A stretch of DNA of 22,205 nucleotides from JBHEMK01 sp046262635 (GTDB lineage: Bacteria > Actinomycetota > Thermoleophilia > Gaiellales > Gaiellaceae): positions 1 to 22,205 of the forward strand of contig JBHEMK010000012.1 in assembly GCA_046262635.1 (NCBI GenBank), read 5' to 3'. Positions 21,072 through 22,205 of this stretch are shown here, one piece after another (the first letter of the stretch is position 1; each line of letters opens with the position of its first letter). The position numbers were made by a program, and so were the translations under genes. The notes under the pieces were generated by a model. It was not told the origin of the DNA, searched no databases, and was given only the letters and a program-made list of their open reading frames with translations.

Positions 21072-22205
21072 GTGAGTCCTCAGCGGAGAACAGCCCTCGT
21101 CTCGGTCGGCGCGGCGATCGCGCTGATCGGGCTCAAGCTCGGAACCGGCGTCGCGACGGGCAGTCTCGGTCTGCTCTCGGAGGCGGCGCACTCCGGCACG
21201 GACCTCGTCGCGGCCCTGCTGACCTTCTTCGCCGTCGGCGTCTCCGGCCGACCTGCCGACCGCCTGCACCAGTACGGCCACGGGAAGGCTGAGCATCTCG
21301 CCGCGCTCGGGGAGGCGGCGATCCTCGTCCTCGTCAGCCTCGCGATCGCCTGGCGCGCCCTGCTGCGGCTGACGGGTCATGCGCCGTCGCCCGTCGATGC
21401 CGCCTGGTACGCGCTCGTGGTGATGGGCGTCGTGATCGTCGTCGACGTCAGCCGGACGCTCGTCTCGGCGCGGGCGGCCCGCCGCTACGAGAGCGCGGCG
21501 CTGGCGTCGAACACGCTCCACTTCGGCAGCGACCTGGTCGGCTCGATCTCGGTGCTCGCAGGGCTCGTGGTCGTTCGTGCCGGCTATCCCAAGGCTGACG
21601 CGGTTGCCGCTGTCTTCGTCGCCGTGCTCGTGCTTCTGGCGGCCGCGCGGCTCATGCGGCGGAATATCGACGTGCTGATGGACCGCGTCCCCGCCGCGGC
21701 CGAGGCGGCGGCGAGGCACGCGATCGCGGGCGTCGACCCGGCTGTCGACCTCCAGAGACTACGCATGCGGTCGGCGGCGGGCCGGCACTTTGCCGACGTC
21801 GTCATCGGTGTCTCACCGGGCGCCGCGGTGACCCAGGGGCACGCGGCGGCGAGCGCGGTCGAGGCGGCCGTACAACGGGCGCTGCCCGAGAGCGACGTCG
21901 TCGTCCACGTCGAGCCGCTCGACGCCGACGCTGCCGTCCGGGAGCGCGCGCACGCCGCCGCGCTGGGCGTCCCGGAGGTGCGCGAGGTCCACAACGTCAG
22001 CGTGATCGACGTCGACTCGGGCACCGAGCTTTCGCTCCATCTCAAGCTGCCCGGTGCGCTATCGCTCGAGCGGGCGCACGAGATCGCGGAGCAGGTCGAG
22101 CAGGCGATCGTCGAGGCCGTACCGGAGGTCGGCTCGGTGCAGACGCATCTCGAGCCGCTCGGCGAGGAGGGGGCGGGCACGCAGATGCCGGAGCTGGACG
22201 TGGCC
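21072..22205 (+). CDS. Cation diffusion facilitator zinc transporter (3' end outside window)
   Basis: A CDF-family metal exporter that swaps cytoplasmic Zn2+ for protons. The visible 378 residues include about six helices. The metal site has the His-x3-Asp pairs His40/Asp44 (AAHSGTDL) in helix 2 and His150/Asp154 (LHFGSDL) in helix 5; HD in both helices is typical of zinc-selective members. YGHGKAEHLAALGEA follows helix 2 as in the family. After the membrane part come two consecutive cytoplasmic dimerisation-type domains: one ending near VVVHVEPL (about 276-283) and a second ending at SVQTHLEPL (about 355-363). Most CDFs have one. The frame is still open at the window edge, so the tail is unknown. 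GTG 21072 follows a TAGCCT box. Confidence 0.92.
   Translation, partial: MSPQRRTALVSVGAAIALIGLKLGTGVATGSLGLLSEAAHSGTDLVAALLTFFAVGVSGRPADRLHQYGHGKAEHLAALGEAAILVLVSLAIAWRALLRLTGHAPSPVDAAWYALVVMGVVIVVDVSRTLVSARAARRYESAALASNTLHFGSDLVGSISVLAGLVVVRAGYPKADAVAAVFVAVLVLLAAARLMRRNIDVLMDRVPAAAEAAARHAIAGVDPAVDLQRLRMRSAAGRHFADVVIGVSPGAAVTQGHAAASAVEAAVQRALPESDVVVHVEPLDADAAVRERAHAAALGVPEVREVHNVSVIDVDSGTELSLHLKLPGALSLERAHEIAEQVEQAIVEAVPEVGSVQTHLEPLGEEGAGTQMPELDVA

Noticed and set aside
1..22205. CRISPR array, tRNA, rRNA, insertion sequence or prophage
   Set aside because: No repeat-spacer pattern, transposase or integrase-like protein, or tRNA-like fold was seen in the gaps; all sizeable gaps were read.

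Overview
This is a high-GC, densely packed chromosomal window with frequent GTG (and one TTG) starts and very short intergenic gaps. It looks like an Actinomycetota genome. The PimA-like mannosyltransferase, a DUF6458 protein and frequent leaderless-type starts fit that. The class Thermoleophilia (Gaiellales/Solirubrobacterales-like) is my best guess, but that is inference from gene content and not proven by a marker. No rRNA, tRNA, CRISPR array, insertion sequence or phage gene was seen.

Layout. 1-2763: 3'-truncated adenosine-deaminase-family gene (-), a possible 18-residue peptide gene (+), and a MATE efflux gene (-) broken by two compensating single-base frameshifts. 2821-5985: a + strand run of PimA-like glycosyltransferase, a YbhN/LPG-synthase-type membrane protein (ATGA overlap) and a compact glycerate kinase. 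5956-10439: a long - strand block. In transcription order it holds a UbiE-like methyltransferase and a UbiA-like membrane protein (GTGA overlap), a membrane-anchored coiled-coil protein, a small conserved protein, and xseA-xseB (exonuclease VII). 10458-12348 (+): two unrecognised small proteins and a monofunctional proline dehydrogenase. 12672-16589 (-): DUF6458 protein, SAM methyltransferase, FabL enoyl-ACP reductase, a 91-residue unknown, a small secreted basic protein and an O-antigen-ligase-like polytopic protein. 16552-22205 (+): EamA transporter, 14-TM-type MFS exporter, 4-hydroxyphenylpyruvate dioxygenase, YqjF/DUF2071 protein, and a CDF zinc transporter that runs off the window.

Functional themes are mostly housekeeping: membrane lipid and glycolipid synthesis (PimA-like GT, FabL), quinone-type chemistry (UbiE/UbiA-like), DNA repair (XseAB), amino acid catabolism (ProDH, HPPD) and transport (MATE, EamA, MFS, CDF). 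I did not find a convincing new multi-gene defence or mobile system. The most interesting signals are regulatory and structural. A TANNNT box lies 6-10 nt before the start codon of eleven genes, and twice it is built from the stop codon of the preceding gene. A putative 18-residue basic peptide has the same promoter layout. A perfect inverted repeat brackets the start codon of the gene upstream of fabL. Several families also carry active-site variants.
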